Positions 13,490-24,079 of a stretch of 64,000 nucleotides of DNA are shown in pieces (the stretch's first letter is position 1; every line of letters begins with the position of its first letter). The stretch lies in contig CM056584.1 in NCBI GenBank assembly GCA_029721435.1, positions 9,258,395 through 9,322,394 of the forward strand, read 5' to 3'. The position numbers were made by a program, and so were the translations under genes. This DNA is from Gymnothorax reevesii. Its lineage: Eukaryota; Chordata; Actinopteri; Anguilliformes; Muraenidae. The notes beneath the pieces were generated by a model, which was not told the DNA's origin, made no database searches, and worked only from the letters and a program-made list of their open reading frames with translations.

Positions 13490-13650
13490 CTGGTCATTTT
13501 CATACTGTACATGTCCTCTATGATGGGAGTATGAGATCAGATGGCTTTTCAGCTTAACCCTGCTTGTGTAAAATGGAAATTTAATGACGTTCATGTTTGA
13601 ATGCTAATGCTAACATGCTAATGCTAGCGATCTAATGTGAGTGCTAATAT
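13490..13650. repeat. Class G monomer exemplar
   Basis: It is marked by ACCTGGTC at the left border, TACATGTCCTCTATG, GGGAGTATGAG and GATGGCTTTTCAG (others have GCATTTCAG). Two sub-types exist: one with TTTAATGACGTTCATG, which precedes K, and one with TTGAGTGACGTTAATG, which precedes H. Confidence 0.83.
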
Positions 13651-13811
13651 CTGGTCATTTTCATACTAAACGTGTCCTCTATGATGTTAATAGGAGATCA
13701 GATGGCATTTCAGCTTAACCCTTCTTGTGTAAAATGGAAATTGAGTGATGTTAATGTTTAAATGCTAATGCTAACATGCTGATGCTAGCGCTCTAATGTG
13801 AGTGCTAATAT
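13651..13811. repeat. Class K monomer exemplar
   Basis: It is marked by ACTATACGTG or ACTAAACGTG, GTTAATAGGAG, CCTTCTTGTGTAAAATGG, GTGATGTTAATGTTTAAATG, then ATGCTGATGCTAGCGCTC. The GCTGATGC here is a substitution inside the normal two sub-repeats, not the 14-bp insertion of class E. K lies between G and L. Confidence 0.82.
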
Positions 13812-13972
13812 CTGGTCATTTTCATACTGTACGTGTCCTCTATGATGGGAATATGGGATCAGATGGCATTTCAGCATAACCCTGTTTGTGTAAAATGGAA
13901 ATTGAGTGACATTAATGTTTAAATGCTAATGCTAACATGCTAATGCTAGCGATCTAATGTGAGTGCTAATAT
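13812..13972. repeat. Class L monomer exemplar
   Basis: It is marked by GGGAATATGGG, CAGCATAACCCTGTTTGTG and GTTTAAATG. A later sub-type reads TTGAGAGACG and GCTAAAGCTAAC (21,155; 39,262; 49,062; 59,037). L lies between K and A. Confidence 0.82.
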
Positions 13973-14133
13973 CTGGTCATTTTCATGCTGTACGTGTCCT
14001 CTATGATGTTAATAGGAGATCAGATGGCATTTCAGCTTAACCCTTCTTGTATAATAAAAAAATTGAGTAATGTTAATGTTTAAATGCTAATGCTAACATG
14101 CTAATGCTAGCGATCTAATGTGAGTTCTAATAT
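13973..14133. repeat. Class A monomer exemplar
   Basis: It is marked by GTTAATAGGAG (GTTCATAGGAG in the leftmost HOR), CTTGTATAATAAAAAAATTG, GAGTAATGTTAATG and GTTTAAATG, ending GAGTTCTAATAT. The A7 run is nearly constant. Variant A' (for example 14,792-14,952) begins with GTTAGTC or GTTGGTC at the border and has GTTAATTGGAG; it always follows a long E. Confidence 0.84.
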
Positions 14134-14294
14134 CTGGTCATTTTCATACTATACGTGTCCTCTATGATGTTAATAGGAGATCAGATGGCATTTCAGCTTA
14201 ACCCTTCTTTTGTAAAATGGAAATTGAGTGACATTAATGTTTTAATACTAATGCTAGCATGCTTATGCTAGCAATCTAATGTGGGTGCTAATAT

Positions 14295-14455
14295 CTGGTC
14301 ATTTTCATACTGTACGTGTCCCCTATGATGGGAGTATGGGATCAGATGGCATTTCAGCTTAACCCTGCTTGTGTAAAATGGAAATTGAGTGACGTTAATG
14401 TTTGAATACTAATGCTAACATGCTAATGCTAGCAATCTAATGTGAGTGCTAATAT
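14295..14455. repeat. Class C monomer, close to the 161-bp consensus
   Basis: I use this as the reference unit. Unit positions: 1-16 constant start; 20-25 ACGTGT (CpG 21-22); 34-46 GATGGGAGTATGG; 49-56 TCAGATGG; about 61-80 CAGCTTAACCCTGCTTGTGT; 83-90 near AATGGAAA; 95-101 GTGACGT (CpG 99-100); 108-116 TTGAATACT; 14-bp sub-repeats at about 112-139; AGCAATC at about 138-144 (the CpG seen in other classes is CA here); TAATGTGAGTGCTAATAT to the end. Class C follows B and precedes D in nearly every higher-order block. Confidence 0.85.
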
Positions 14456-14616
14456 CTGGTCATTTTCATACTGTACGTGTCCTCTATGATGGGAGTATGG
14501 GATCAGATGGCATTTCAGCTTAACCCTGCTTGTGTAAAATAGAAATTAAGTGATGTTAATGTTTGAATGCTAATGCTAACATGCTAATGCTAGCGATCTA
14601 ATGTGAGTTCTAATAT
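14456..14616. repeat. Class D monomer exemplar
   Basis: It resembles class C in its first half (GGGAGTATGGG) but has AAAATAGAAATT instead of AAAATGGAAATT, GTGATGTTAATG (the second CpG read as TG), GAATGCTAATG and an end in GTGAGTTCTAATAT. It normally lies between C and the long class E. A second D at 14,953 follows A' in the 2,940-bp HOR. Confidence 0.85.
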
Positions 14617-14791
14617 CTGGTCATTTTCATACTGTAAGTGTCCTCTATGATGTTAGTATGAGATCAGATGGCATTTCTCCTTCACCCTTCTTGTATTATG
14701 AGCAAATTGAGTCATGTTAATGTTTCAATGCTAATGCTAACATGCTGATGCTAACATGCTAATGCTAGCGATCTAATGTGAGTGCTAATAG
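14617..14791. repeat. Class E monomer (175 bp) exemplar
   Basis: This is the most divergent class and almost the only long one. It reads GTAAGTGTCC where others read GTACGTGTCC, GTTAGTATGAG in the variable box, TTTCTCCTTCACCC where all others have TTTCAGCTTAACCC, then TATTATGAGC or TATTATAAGC and GTTTCAATGC. The extra 14 bp is a third copy of the sub-repeat (ATGCTGATGCTAAC). I counted 58 long units in the window; two E-like units (645-805 and 3,074-3,234) lack the extra copy. E usually follows D, J or N and precedes F or A'. Confidence 0.88.
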
Positions 14792-15610
14792 TTAGTCATT
14801 TTCATACTGTACGTGTCCTCTATGATGTTAATTGGAGATCAGATGGCATTTCAGCTTAACCCTTCTTGTATAATAAAAAAATTGAGTAATGTTAATGTTT
14901 AAATGCTAATGCTAACATGCTAATGCTAGCGATCTAATGTGAGTTCTAATATCTGGTCATTTTCATACTGTACGTGTCCTCTATGATGGGAGTATGGGAT
15001 CAGATGGCATTTCAGCTTAACCCTGCTTGTGTAAAATAGAAATTAAGTGATGTTAATGTTTGAATGCTAATGCTAACATGCTAATGCTAGCGATCTAATG
15101 TGAGTTCTAATATCTGGTCATTTTCATACTGTAAGTGTCCTCTATGATGTTAGTATGAGATCAGATGGCATTTCTCCTTCACCCTTCTTGTATTATAAGC
15201 AAATTGAGTAATGTTAATGTTTCAATGCTAATGCTAACATGCTGATGCTAACATGCTAATGCTAGCAATCTAATGTGAGTGCTAATACCTGGTCATTTTC
15301 ATACTGTACATGTCTTCTATGATGGGAGTATGGGATCAGACGGCATTTCAGCTTAACCTTGCTTGTGTAAAATGGAAATTGAGTGACGTTAATGTTTTAA
15401 TGCTAATGCTAACATGCTAATGCTAGTGATCTAATGTGAGTGCTAATACCTGGTCATTTTCATACTGTACATGTCCTCTATGATGGGAGTATGAGATCAG
15501 ATGGCTTTTCAGCTTAACCCTGCTTGTGTAAAATGGAAATTGAGTGACGTTAATGTTTGAATGCTAATGCTAACATGCTAATGCTAGCGATCTAATGTGA
15601 GTTCTAATAT

Positions 15611-15771
15611 CTGGTCATTTTTATACCATTCATGTCCTTTATGATGTTAATAGGAGATCAGATGGCATTTCAGCTTAACCCTGCTTGTGTACAATGGAAA
15701 TTTAGTGACGTTTATGTTTGAATGCTAATGCTAACATGCTAATGCTAGCGATCTAATGTGAGTGCTAATAT
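15611..15771. repeat. Class H monomer exemplar
   Basis: It is marked by ATACCAT in place of ATACTGT, GTCCTTTATGATG, GTTAATAGGAG and GTGTACAATGGAAATTTAG. It lies between G and I. This copy has CATTCATG where the 20,014 copy has CATACATG and the 56,244 copy has CATACGTG. Confidence 0.82.
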
Positions 15772-15932
15772 CTGGTCATTTTCATTCTACACGTGTCCTC
15801 TATGATGTTCATAGGAGATCAGATGGCATTTCAGCTTAACCCTTCTTGTTTAAAATGGAAATTGAGTTATGTTAATGTTTAAATGCTAATGCTAACATGT
15901 TAATGCTAGCGCTCTAATGTGAATGCTAATAT
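15772..15932. repeat. Class I monomer exemplar
   Basis: It is marked by TCTACACGTG or ACTACACGTG (a perfect CACGTG hexamer), GTTCATAGGAG, CTTGTTTAAAATGG, GAGTTATGTTA and the end GCGCTCTAATGTGAATGC. It lies between H and J. The end signature GCTCTAATGTGAATG was my main landmark for measuring large offsets between blocks. Confidence 0.83.
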
Positions 15933-16093
15933 GTGGTCATTTTTATACTGTACGTGTCCTCTATGATGTTAATAGGAGATCAGATGGCATTTCAGCTTAA
16001 CCCTGCTTGTGTAAAATGGAAATTTAGTGACGTTAATGTTTGAATGCTAATGCTATCATATTAATGCTAGCGATCTAATGTGAGTGCTAATAT
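15933..16093. repeat. Class J monomer exemplar
   Basis: It starts GTGGTCATTTTTATAC rather than CTGGTCATTTTCATAC, has GATGTTAATAGG or GATATTAATAGG, CCTGCTTGTGTAAAATGG and AAATTTAGTGACG. It lies between I and E. This copy carries CTATCATATTAATG in the sub-repeat, as does the equivalent unit at 20,336; the copies at 42,699 and 52,338 read CTATCATGCTAATG. Confidence 0.82.
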
Positions 16094-19000
16094 CTGGTCA
16101 TTTTCATACTGTAAGTGTCCTCTATGATGGGAGTATGGGATCAGATGGCATTTCAGCTTAACCCTGCTTGTGTAAAATGGAAATTGAGTGACGTTAATGT
16201 TTGAATACTAATGCTAACATGCTATTGCTAGCAATCTAATGTGAGTGCTAATATCTGGTCATTTTCATACTGTACGTGTCCTCTATGATGGGAGTATGGG
16301 ATCAGATGGCATTTCAGCTTAACCCTGCTTGTGTAAAATAGAAATTGAGTGATGTTAATGATTGAATGCTAATGCTAACATGCTAATGCTAGAGATCTAA
16401 TGTGAGTGCTAATATCTGGTCATTTTCAAACTGTAAGTGTCCTCTATGATGTTAGTATGAGATCAGATGGCATTTCTCCTTCACCCTTCTTGTATTATAA
16501 GCAAATTGAGTAATGTTAATGTTTCAATGCTAATGCTAACATGCTGATGCTAACATGCTAATGCTAGCAATCTAATGTGAGTGCTAATACCTGTTCATTT
16601 TCATACTGTACATGTCTTCTATGATGGGAGTATGGGATCAGATGGCATTTCAGCTTAACCCTGCTTGTGAAAAATGGAAATTGAGTGACGTTAATGTTTG
16701 AATGCTAATGCTAACATGCTAATGCTAGCGATCTAATGTGAGTGCTAATACCTGGTCATTTTCATACTGTACATGTCCTCTATGATGGGAGTATGAGATC
16801 AGATGGCTTTTCAGCTTAACCCTGCTTCTGTAAAATGGAAATTGAGTGACGTTAATGTTTGAATGCTAATGCTAACATGCTAATGCTAGCGATCTAATGT
16901 GAGTTCTAATATCTGGTCATTTTCATACCATAGGTGTCCTTTATGATGTTAATAGGAGATCAGATGGCATTTCAGCTTAACCCTGCTTGTGTACAATGGA
17001 AATTTAGTAACGTTAATGTTTGAACGCTAATGCTAACATGCTAATGCTAGCGATCTAATGTGAGTGCTAATACCTGGTCATTTTCATACTGTACATGTCC
17101 TCTATGATGGGAGTATGAGATCAGATGGCTTTTCAGCTTAACCCTGCTTCTGTAAAATGGAAATTGAGTGACGTTAATGTTTGAATGCTAATGCTAACAT
17201 GCTAATGCTAGCGATCTAATGTGAGTGCTAATATCTGGTCATTTTCATACTACACGTGTCCTCTATGATGTTCATAGGAGATCAGATGGCATTTCAGCTT
17301 AACCCTTCTTGTTTAAAATGGAAATTGAGTTATGTTACTGTTTAAATGCTAATGCTAACATGCTAATGCTAGCGCTCTAATGTGAATGCTAACATGTGGT
17401 CATTTTTATACTGTACGTGTCCTCTATGATATTAATAGGAGATCAGATGGCATTTCAGCTTAACCCTGCTTGTGTAAAATGGAAATTTAGTGACGTTAAT
17501 GTTTGAATGCTAATGCTAACATGCTAATGCTAGCGATCTAATGTGAGTGCTAATATCTGGTCATTTTCATACTGTAAGTGTCCTCTATGATGTTAGTATG
17601 AGATCAGATGGCATTTCTCCTTCACCCTTCTTGTATTATAAGCAAATTGAGTAATGTTAATGTTTCAATACTAATGCTAACATGCTGATGCTAACATGCT
17701 AATGCTAGCAATCTAATGTGAGTGCTAATACCTGGTCATTTTCATACTGTACATGTCTTCTATGATGGGAGTATGGGATCAGATGGCATTTCAGCTTAAC
17801 CCTGCTTGTGTAAAATGGAAATTGTGTGACGTTAATATTTGAATGCTAATGCTAACATGCTAATGCTAGCGATCTAATGTGAGTGCTAATACCTGGTCAT
17901 TTTCATACTGTACATGTCCTCTATGATGGGAGTATGAGATCAGATGGCTTTTCAGCTTAACCCTGCTTGTGTAAAATGGAAATTTAATGACGTTCATGTT
18001 TGAATGCTAATGCTAACATGCTAATGCTAGCGATCTAATGTGAGTGCTAATATCTGGTCATTTTCATACTAAACGTGTCCTCTATGATGTTAATAGGAGA
18101 TCAGATGGCATTTCAGCTTAACCCTTCTTGTGTAAAATGGAAATTGAGTGATGTTAATGTTTAAATGCTAATGCTAACATGCTGATGCTAGCGCTCTAAT
18201 GTGAGTGCTAATATCTGGTCATTTTCATACTGTACGTGTCCTCTATGATGGGAATATGGGATCAGATGGCATTTCAGCATAACCCTGTTTGTGTAAAATG
18301 GAAATTGAGTGACATTAATGTTTAAATGCTAATGCTAACATGCTAATGCTAGCGATCTAATGTGAGTGCTAATATCTGGTCATTTTCATGCTGTACGTGT
18401 CCTCTATGATGTTAATAGGAGATCAGATGGCATTTCAGCTTAACCCTTCTTGTATAATAAAAAAATTGAGTAATGTTAATGTTTAAATGCTAATGCTAAC
18501 ATGCTAATGCTAGCGATCTAATGTGAGTTCTAATATCTGGTCATTTTCATACTATACGTGTCCTCTATGATGTTAATAGGAGATCAGATGGCATTTCAGC
18601 TTAACCCTTCTTTTGTAAAATGGAAATTGAGTGACATTAATGTTTTAATACTAATGCTAGCATGCTTATGCTAGCAATCTAATGTGGGTGCTAATATCTG
18701 GTCATTTTCATACTGTACGTGTCCCCTATGATGGGAGTATGGGATCAGATGGCATTTCAGCTTAACCCTGCTTGTGTAAAATGGAAATTGAGTGACGTTA
18801 ATGTTTGAATACTAATGCTAACATGCTAATGCTAGCAATCTAATGTGAGTGCTAATATCTGGTCATTTTCATACTGTACGTGTCCTCTATGATGGGAGTA
18901 TGGGATCAGATGGCATTTCAGCTTAACCCTGCTTGTGTAAAATAGAAATTAAGTGATGTTAATGTTTGAATGCTAATGCTAACATGCTAATGCTAGCGAT

Positions 19001-20496
19001 CTAATGTGAGTTCTAATATCTGGTCATTTTCATACTGTAAGTGTCCTCTATGATGTTAGTATGAGATCAGATGGCATTTCTCCTTCACCCTTCTTGTATT
19101 ATGAGCAAATTGAGTCATGTTAATGTTTCAATGCTAATGCTAACATGCTGATGCTAACATGCTAATGCTAGCGATCTAATGTGAGTGCTAATAGTTAGTC
19201 ATTTTCATACTGTACGTGTCCTCTATGATGTTAATTGGAGATCAGATGGCATTTCAGCTTAACCCTTCTTGTATAATAAAAAAATTGAGTAATGTTAATG
19301 TTTAAATGCTAATGCTAACATGCTAATGCTAGCGATCTAATGTGAGTTCTAATATCTGGTCATTTTCATACTGTACGTGTCCTCTATGATGGGAGTATGG
19401 GATCAAATGGCATTTCAGCTTAACCCTGCTTGTGTAAAATAGAAATTAAGTGATGTTAATGTTTGAATGCTAATGCTAACATGCTAATGCTAGCGATCTA
19501 ATGTGAGTTCTAATATCTGGTCATTTTCATACTGTAAGTGTCCTCTATGATGTTAGTATGAGATCAGATGGCATTTCTCCTTCACCCTTCTTGTATTATA
19601 AGCAAATTGAGTAATGTTAATGTTTCAATGCTAATGCTAACATGCTGATGCTAACATGCTAATGCTAGCAATCTAATGTGAGTGCTAATACCTGGTCATT
19701 TTCATACTGTACATGTCTTCTATGATGGGAGTATGGGATCAGACGGCATTTCAGCTTAACCTTGCTTGTGTAAAATGGAAATTGAGTGACGTTAATGTTT
19801 TAATGCTAATGCTAACATGCTAATGCTAGTGATCTAATGTGAGTGCTAATACCTGGTCATTTTCATACTGTACATGTCCTCTATGATGGGAGTATGAGAT
19901 CAGATGGCTTTTCAGCTTAACCCTGCTTGTGTAAAATGGAAATTGAGTGACGTTAATGTTTGAATGCTAATGCTAACATGCTAATGCTAGCGATCTAATG
20001 TGAGTTCTAATATCTGGTCATTTTTATACCATACATGTCCTTTATGATGTTAATAGGAGATCAGATGGCATTTCAGCTTAACCCTGCTTGTGTACAATGG
20101 AAATTTAGTGACGTTAATGTTTGAATGCTAATGCTAACATGCTAATGCTAGCGATCTAATGTGAGTGCTAATATCTGGTCATTTTCATTCTACACGTGTC
20201 CTCTATGATGTTCATAGGAGATCAGATGGCATTTCAGCTTAACCCTTCTTGTTTAAAATGGAAATTGAGTTATGTTAATGTTTAAATGCTAATGCTAACA
20301 TGTTAATGCTAGCGCTCTAATGTGAATGCTAATATGTGGTCATTTTTATACTGTACGTGTCCTCTATGATGTTAATAGGAGATCAGATGGCATTTCAGCT
20401 TAACCCTGCTTGTGTAAAATGGAAATTTAGTGACGTTAATGTTTGAATGCTAATGCTATCATATTAATGCTAGCGATCTAATGTGAGTGCTAATAT
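16094..20496. repeat. Block Q', second copy (4.4 kb)
   Basis: It matches 11,852-16,093 at an offset of 4,242 up to about 17,073 and 4,403 afterwards. The 161-bp step is one extra class G monomer at 17,074-17,234, with the same CTTCTGTAAAATGG as the G unit at about 16,752. The junction at 16,094 replaces the E expected after J; both E and the incoming unit share GTAAGTGTCCTCTATGATG, a plausible exchange point. Confidence 0.88.
17557..20496. repeat. 18-mer HOR type 1 (2,940 bp), copy 2
   Basis: It has the same eighteen classes as 13,154-16,093 at an offset of 4,403. Differences I noticed: TTTCATACTG instead of TTTCACACTG in the first E, GGATCAAATGG near 19,402, and CATACATG instead of CATTCATG in the H unit. 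Confidence 0.87.
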
Positions 20497-21476
20497 CTGG
20501 TCATTTTCATACTGTAAGTGTCCTCTATGATGTTAGTATGAGATAAGATGGCATTTCTCCTTCACCCTTCTTGTATTATAAGCAAATTGAGTAATGTTAA
20601 TGTTTCAATGCTAATGCTAACATGCTGATGCTAACATGCTAATGCTAGCAATCTAATGTGAGTGCTAATACCTGGTCATTTTCATACTGCACATGTCTTC
20701 TATGATGGGAGTATGGGATCAGATGGCATTTCAGCTTAACCCTGCTTGTGTAAAATGGAAATTGAGTGACGTTAATATTTGAATGCTAATGCTAACATGC
20801 TAATGCTAGCGATCTAATGTGAGTGCTAATACCTGGTCATTTTCATACTGTACATGTCCTCTATGATGGGAGTATGAGATCAGATGGCTTTTCAGCTTAA
20901 CCCTGCTTGTGTAAAATGGAAATTTAATGACGTTCATGTTTGAATGCTAATGCTAACATGCTAATGCTAGCGATCTAATGTGAGTGCTAATATCTGGTCA
21001 TTTTCATACTATACGTGTCCTCTATGATGTTAATAGGAGATCAGATGGCATTTCAGCTTAACCCTTCTTGTGTAAAATGGAAATTGAGTGATGTTAATGT
21101 TTAAATGCTAATGCTAACAGGCTGATGCTAGCGCTCTAATGTGAGTGCTAATATCTGGTCATTTTCATACTGTACGTGTCCTCTATGATGGGAATATGGG
21201 ATCAGATGGCATTTCAGCATAACCCTGTTTGTGTAAAATGGAAATTGAGAGACGTTAATGTTTAAATGCTAAAGCTAACATGCTAATGCTAGCGATCTAA
21301 TGTGAGTGCTTATATCTGGTCATTTTTATACTGTACGTGTCCTCTATGATGTTAATAGGAGATCAGATGGCATTTCAGCTTAACCCTTCTTGTATAATAA
21401 AAAAATTGAGTAATGTTAATGTTTAAATGCTAATGCTAACATGCTAATGCTAGCGATCTAATGTGAGTTCTAATAT

Positions 21477-21637
21477 CTGGTCATTTTCATACTATACGTG
21501 TCCTCTATGATGTTAATAGGAGATCAGATGGCATTTCAGCTTAACCCTTCTTTTGTAAAATGGAAATTGAGTGACATTAATGTTTTAATACTAATGCTAG
21601 CATGCTAATGCTAGCGATCTAATGTGGGTGCTAATAT
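21477..21637. repeat. Class B monomer exemplar
   Basis: It is marked by ACTATACGTG, GTTAATAGGAG, CCTTCTTTTGTAAAATGG, GTGACATTAATG (second CpG as CA), TTTTAATACTAATG, a GCTAGC in place of GCTAAC in the first sub-repeat, and the end TGTGGGTGC. The GCTAGC change creates a perfect 8-bp inverted repeat. B lies between A and C. Confidence 0.84.
21596..21615. repeat. Perfect 8-bp inverted repeat in class B monomer
   Basis: GCTAGCAT at 21,596-21,603 and ATGCTAGC at 21,608-21,615 are reverse complements around a four-base loop (GCTA). In other B units the arms persist while the loop is GGTT (near 287 and 2,716) or GCTT (near 14,269, 18,657 and 37,437). Other classes have GCTAACAT in the left arm, leaving one mismatch. 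Confidence 0.85.
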
Positions 21638-22295
21638 CTGGTCATTTTCATACTGTACGTGTCCTCTATGATGGGAGTATGGGATCAGATGGCATTTCAG
21701 CTTAACCCTGCTTGTGTAAAATGGAAATTGAGTGACGTTAATGTTTGAATACTAATGCTAACATGCTAATGCTAGCAATCTAATGTGAGTGCTAATATCT
21801 GGTCATTTTCATACTGTACGTGTCCTCTATGATGGGAGTATGGGATCAGATGGCATTTCAGCTTAACCCTGCTTGTGTAAAATAGAAATTAAGTGATGTT
21901 AATGTTTGAATGCTAATGCTAACATGCTAATGCTAGCGATCTAATGTGAGTTCTAATATCTGGTCATTTTCATACTGTAAGTGTGGTCTATGATGTTAGT
22001 ATGAGATCAGATGGCATTTCTCCTTCACCCTTCTTGTATTATGAGCAAATTGAGTAATGTTAATGTTTCAATGCTAATGCTAACATGCTGATGCTAACAT
22101 GCTAATGCTAGCGATCTAATGTGAGTGCTAATAGTTGGTCATTTTCATACTGTACGTGTCCTCTATGATGTTAATTGGAGATCAGATGGCATTTCAGCTT
22201 AACCCTTCTTGTATAATAAAAAAATTGAGTAATGTTAATGCTTAAATGCTAATGCTAACATGCTAATGCTAGCGATGTAATGTGACTTCTAATAT

Positions 22296-22456
22296 CTGGT
22301 CATTTTCATACTATACGTGTCCACTATAATGTTAATAGGAGATCAGATGGCATTTCAGCTTAACCCTTCTTGTGTAAAATGGAAATTGAGTGACATTAAT
22401 GTTTTAATACTAATGCTAACATGCTAATGCTAGCGATCTAATGTGAGTGCTAATAT
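22296..22456. repeat. Class M monomer exemplar
   Basis: It is marked by ACTATACGTGTCC, CTATAATGTTAATAGGAG (TAATG in place of TGATG), CTTGTGTAAAATGG, GTGACATTAATG and TTTTAATAC. It usually follows A'. This copy has GTCCACTATAATG, also seen at 40,403, 50,203 and 54,298. Confidence 0.8.
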
Positions 22457-22617
22457 CTGGTCATTTTCATACTGTACGTGTCCTCTATGATGGGAGTATT
22501 GGATCAGATGGCATTTCAGCTTAACCCTGCTTGTGTAAAATAAAAATTGAGTGACGTTAATGTTTGAATGCTAATGCTAACATGCTAATGCTAGCGATCT
22601 AAGGTGAGTGCTAATAT
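22457..22617. repeat. Class N monomer exemplar
   Basis: It is marked by GGGAGTATTGGATC and GTGTAAAATAAAAATTGAG, and follows M and precedes E (8,6xx, 22,457, 25,2xx, 54,459 and 57,882). This copy ends CTAAGGTGAG, a private change shared with the unit 32,002 bp to the right. Confidence 0.78.
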
Positions 22618-23919
22618 CTGGTCATTTTCATACTGTAAGTGTCCTCTATGATGTTAGTATGAGATCAGATGGCATTTCTCCTTCACCCTTCTTGTATTAT
22701 AAGCAAATTGAGTAATGTTAATGTTTCAATGCTAATGCTAACATGCTGATGCTAACATGCTAATGCTAGCAATCTAATGTGAGTGCTAATACCTGGTCAT
22801 TTTCATACTGTACATGTCTTCTATGATGGGAGTATGGGATCAGATGGCATTTCAGCTTAACCCTGCTTGTGTAAAATGGAAATTGAGTGACGTTATTATT
22901 TGAATGCTAATGCTAACATGCTAATGCTAGCGATCTAATGTGAGTGCTAATACCTGGTCATTTTCATACTGTACATGTCCTCTATGATGGGAGTATGAGA
23001 TCAGATGGCTTTTCAGCTTAACCCTGCTTGTGTAAAATGGAAATTTAATGACGTTCATGTTTGAATGCTAATGCTAACATGCTAATGCTAGCGATCTAAT
23101 GTGAGTGCTAATATCTGGTCATTTTCATACTATACGTGTCCTCTATGATGTTAATAGGAGATCAGATGGCATTTCAGCTTAACCCTTCTTGTGTAAAATG
23201 GAAATTGAGTGATGTTAATGTTTAAATGCTAATGCTAACATGCTGATGCTAGCGCTTTAATGTGAGTGCTAATATCTGGTCATTTTCATACTGTACGTGT
23301 CCTCTATGATGGGAATATGGGATCAGATGGCATTTCAGCATAACCCTGTTTGTGTAAAATGGAAATTGAGAGACGTTAATGTTTAAATGCTAAAGCTAAC
23401 ATGCTAATGCTAGCGATCTAATGTGAGTGCTAATATCTGGTCATTTTCATACTGTACGTGTCCTCTATGATGTTAATAGGAGATCAGATGGCATTTCAGC
23501 TTAACCCTTCTTGTATAATAAAAAAATTGAGTAATGTTAATGTTTAAATGCTAATGCTAACATGCTAATGCTAGCGATCTAATGTGAGTTCTAATATCTG
23601 GTCATTTTCATACTATACGTGTCCTCTATGATGTTAATAGGAGATCAGATGGCATTTCAGCTTAACCCTTCTTTTGTAAAATGGAAATTGAGTGACATTA
23701 ATGTTTTAATACTAATGCTAGAATGCTAATGCTAGCGATCTAATGTGGGTGCTAATATCTGGTCATTTTCATACTGTACGTGTCCTCTATGATGGGAGTA
23801 TGGGATCAGATGGCATTTCAGCTTAACCCTGCTTGTGTAAAATGGAAATTGAGTGACGTTAATGTTTGAATACTAATGCTAACATGCTAATGCTAGCAAT
23901 CTAATGTGAGTGCTAATAC

Positions 23920-24079
23920 CTCTCATTTTCATACTGTACATGTCTTCTATGATGGGAGTATGGGATCAGACGGCATTTCAGCTTAACCCTGCTTGTGTAA
24001 AATGGAAATTGAGTGAAGTTAATGTTGGAATACTAATGCTAACATGCTTATGCTAGCAATCTATTGTGAGTGCCAATAT
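23920..24079. repeat. 160-bp monomer with one-base deletion at its start
   Basis: It reads ACCTCTCATTTTC where other units read ACCTGGTCATTTTC, so the otherwise nearly constant CTGGTC start is damaged. The next monomer begins at 24,080. It is also the junction between blocks U and R'. Confidence 0.82.

Larger units (their letters stand above)
11852..16093. repeat. Block Q, first copy of a 4.2-kb tandem duplication
   Basis: 4,242 bp, repeated immediately downstream. It starts at a unit combining GTAAGTGTCC with GGGAGTATGGG, then C-D-E-F-G-H-I-J-E-F-G-K-L-A-B-C-D-E-A'-D-E-F-G-H-I-J. The private marks TTAATGATTG (12,113), TTTCAAACTG (12,182), ACCTGTTCATT, GTGAAAAATGG, CTTCTGTAAAATGG, CCATAGGTG and GAACGC (12,781) all recur 4,242 bp further on. 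Confidence 0.88.
13154..16093. repeat. 18-mer HOR type 1 (2,940 bp), copy 1
   Basis: Eighteen monomers in the order E-F-G-K-L-A-B-C-D-E-A'-D-E-F-G-H-I-J, three of them long, giving 15x161 + 3x175 = 2,940 bp. Both ends fall exactly on monomer starts. I took the class names in this annotation mostly from this block. Confidence 0.87.
19517..23919. repeat. Block U (left copy, 4,403 bp, 27 monomers)
   Basis: Order E-F-G-H-I-J-E-F-G-K-L-A-B-C-D-E-A'-M-N-E-F-G-K-L-A-B-C, with four long units. It is matched at an offset of exactly 32,002 bp by 51,519-55,921. Shared private marks include CTAAGGTGAG (22,601), CGTTATTATTTG (22,891), GCGCTTTAATG and CTAGAATGC (23,721). The left copy alone has GAGATAAGATGG near 20,543 and GTGTGGTCTATG near 21,982. 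It ends where the one-base-deleted unit at 23,920 begins. Confidence 0.87.

Noticed and set aside
13651..13811. GCTGATGC in class K read as the 14-bp insertion of class E
   Set aside because: K continues directly with TAGCGCTC; the unit is 161 bp with two sub-repeats, so this is a substitution, not an extra copy.
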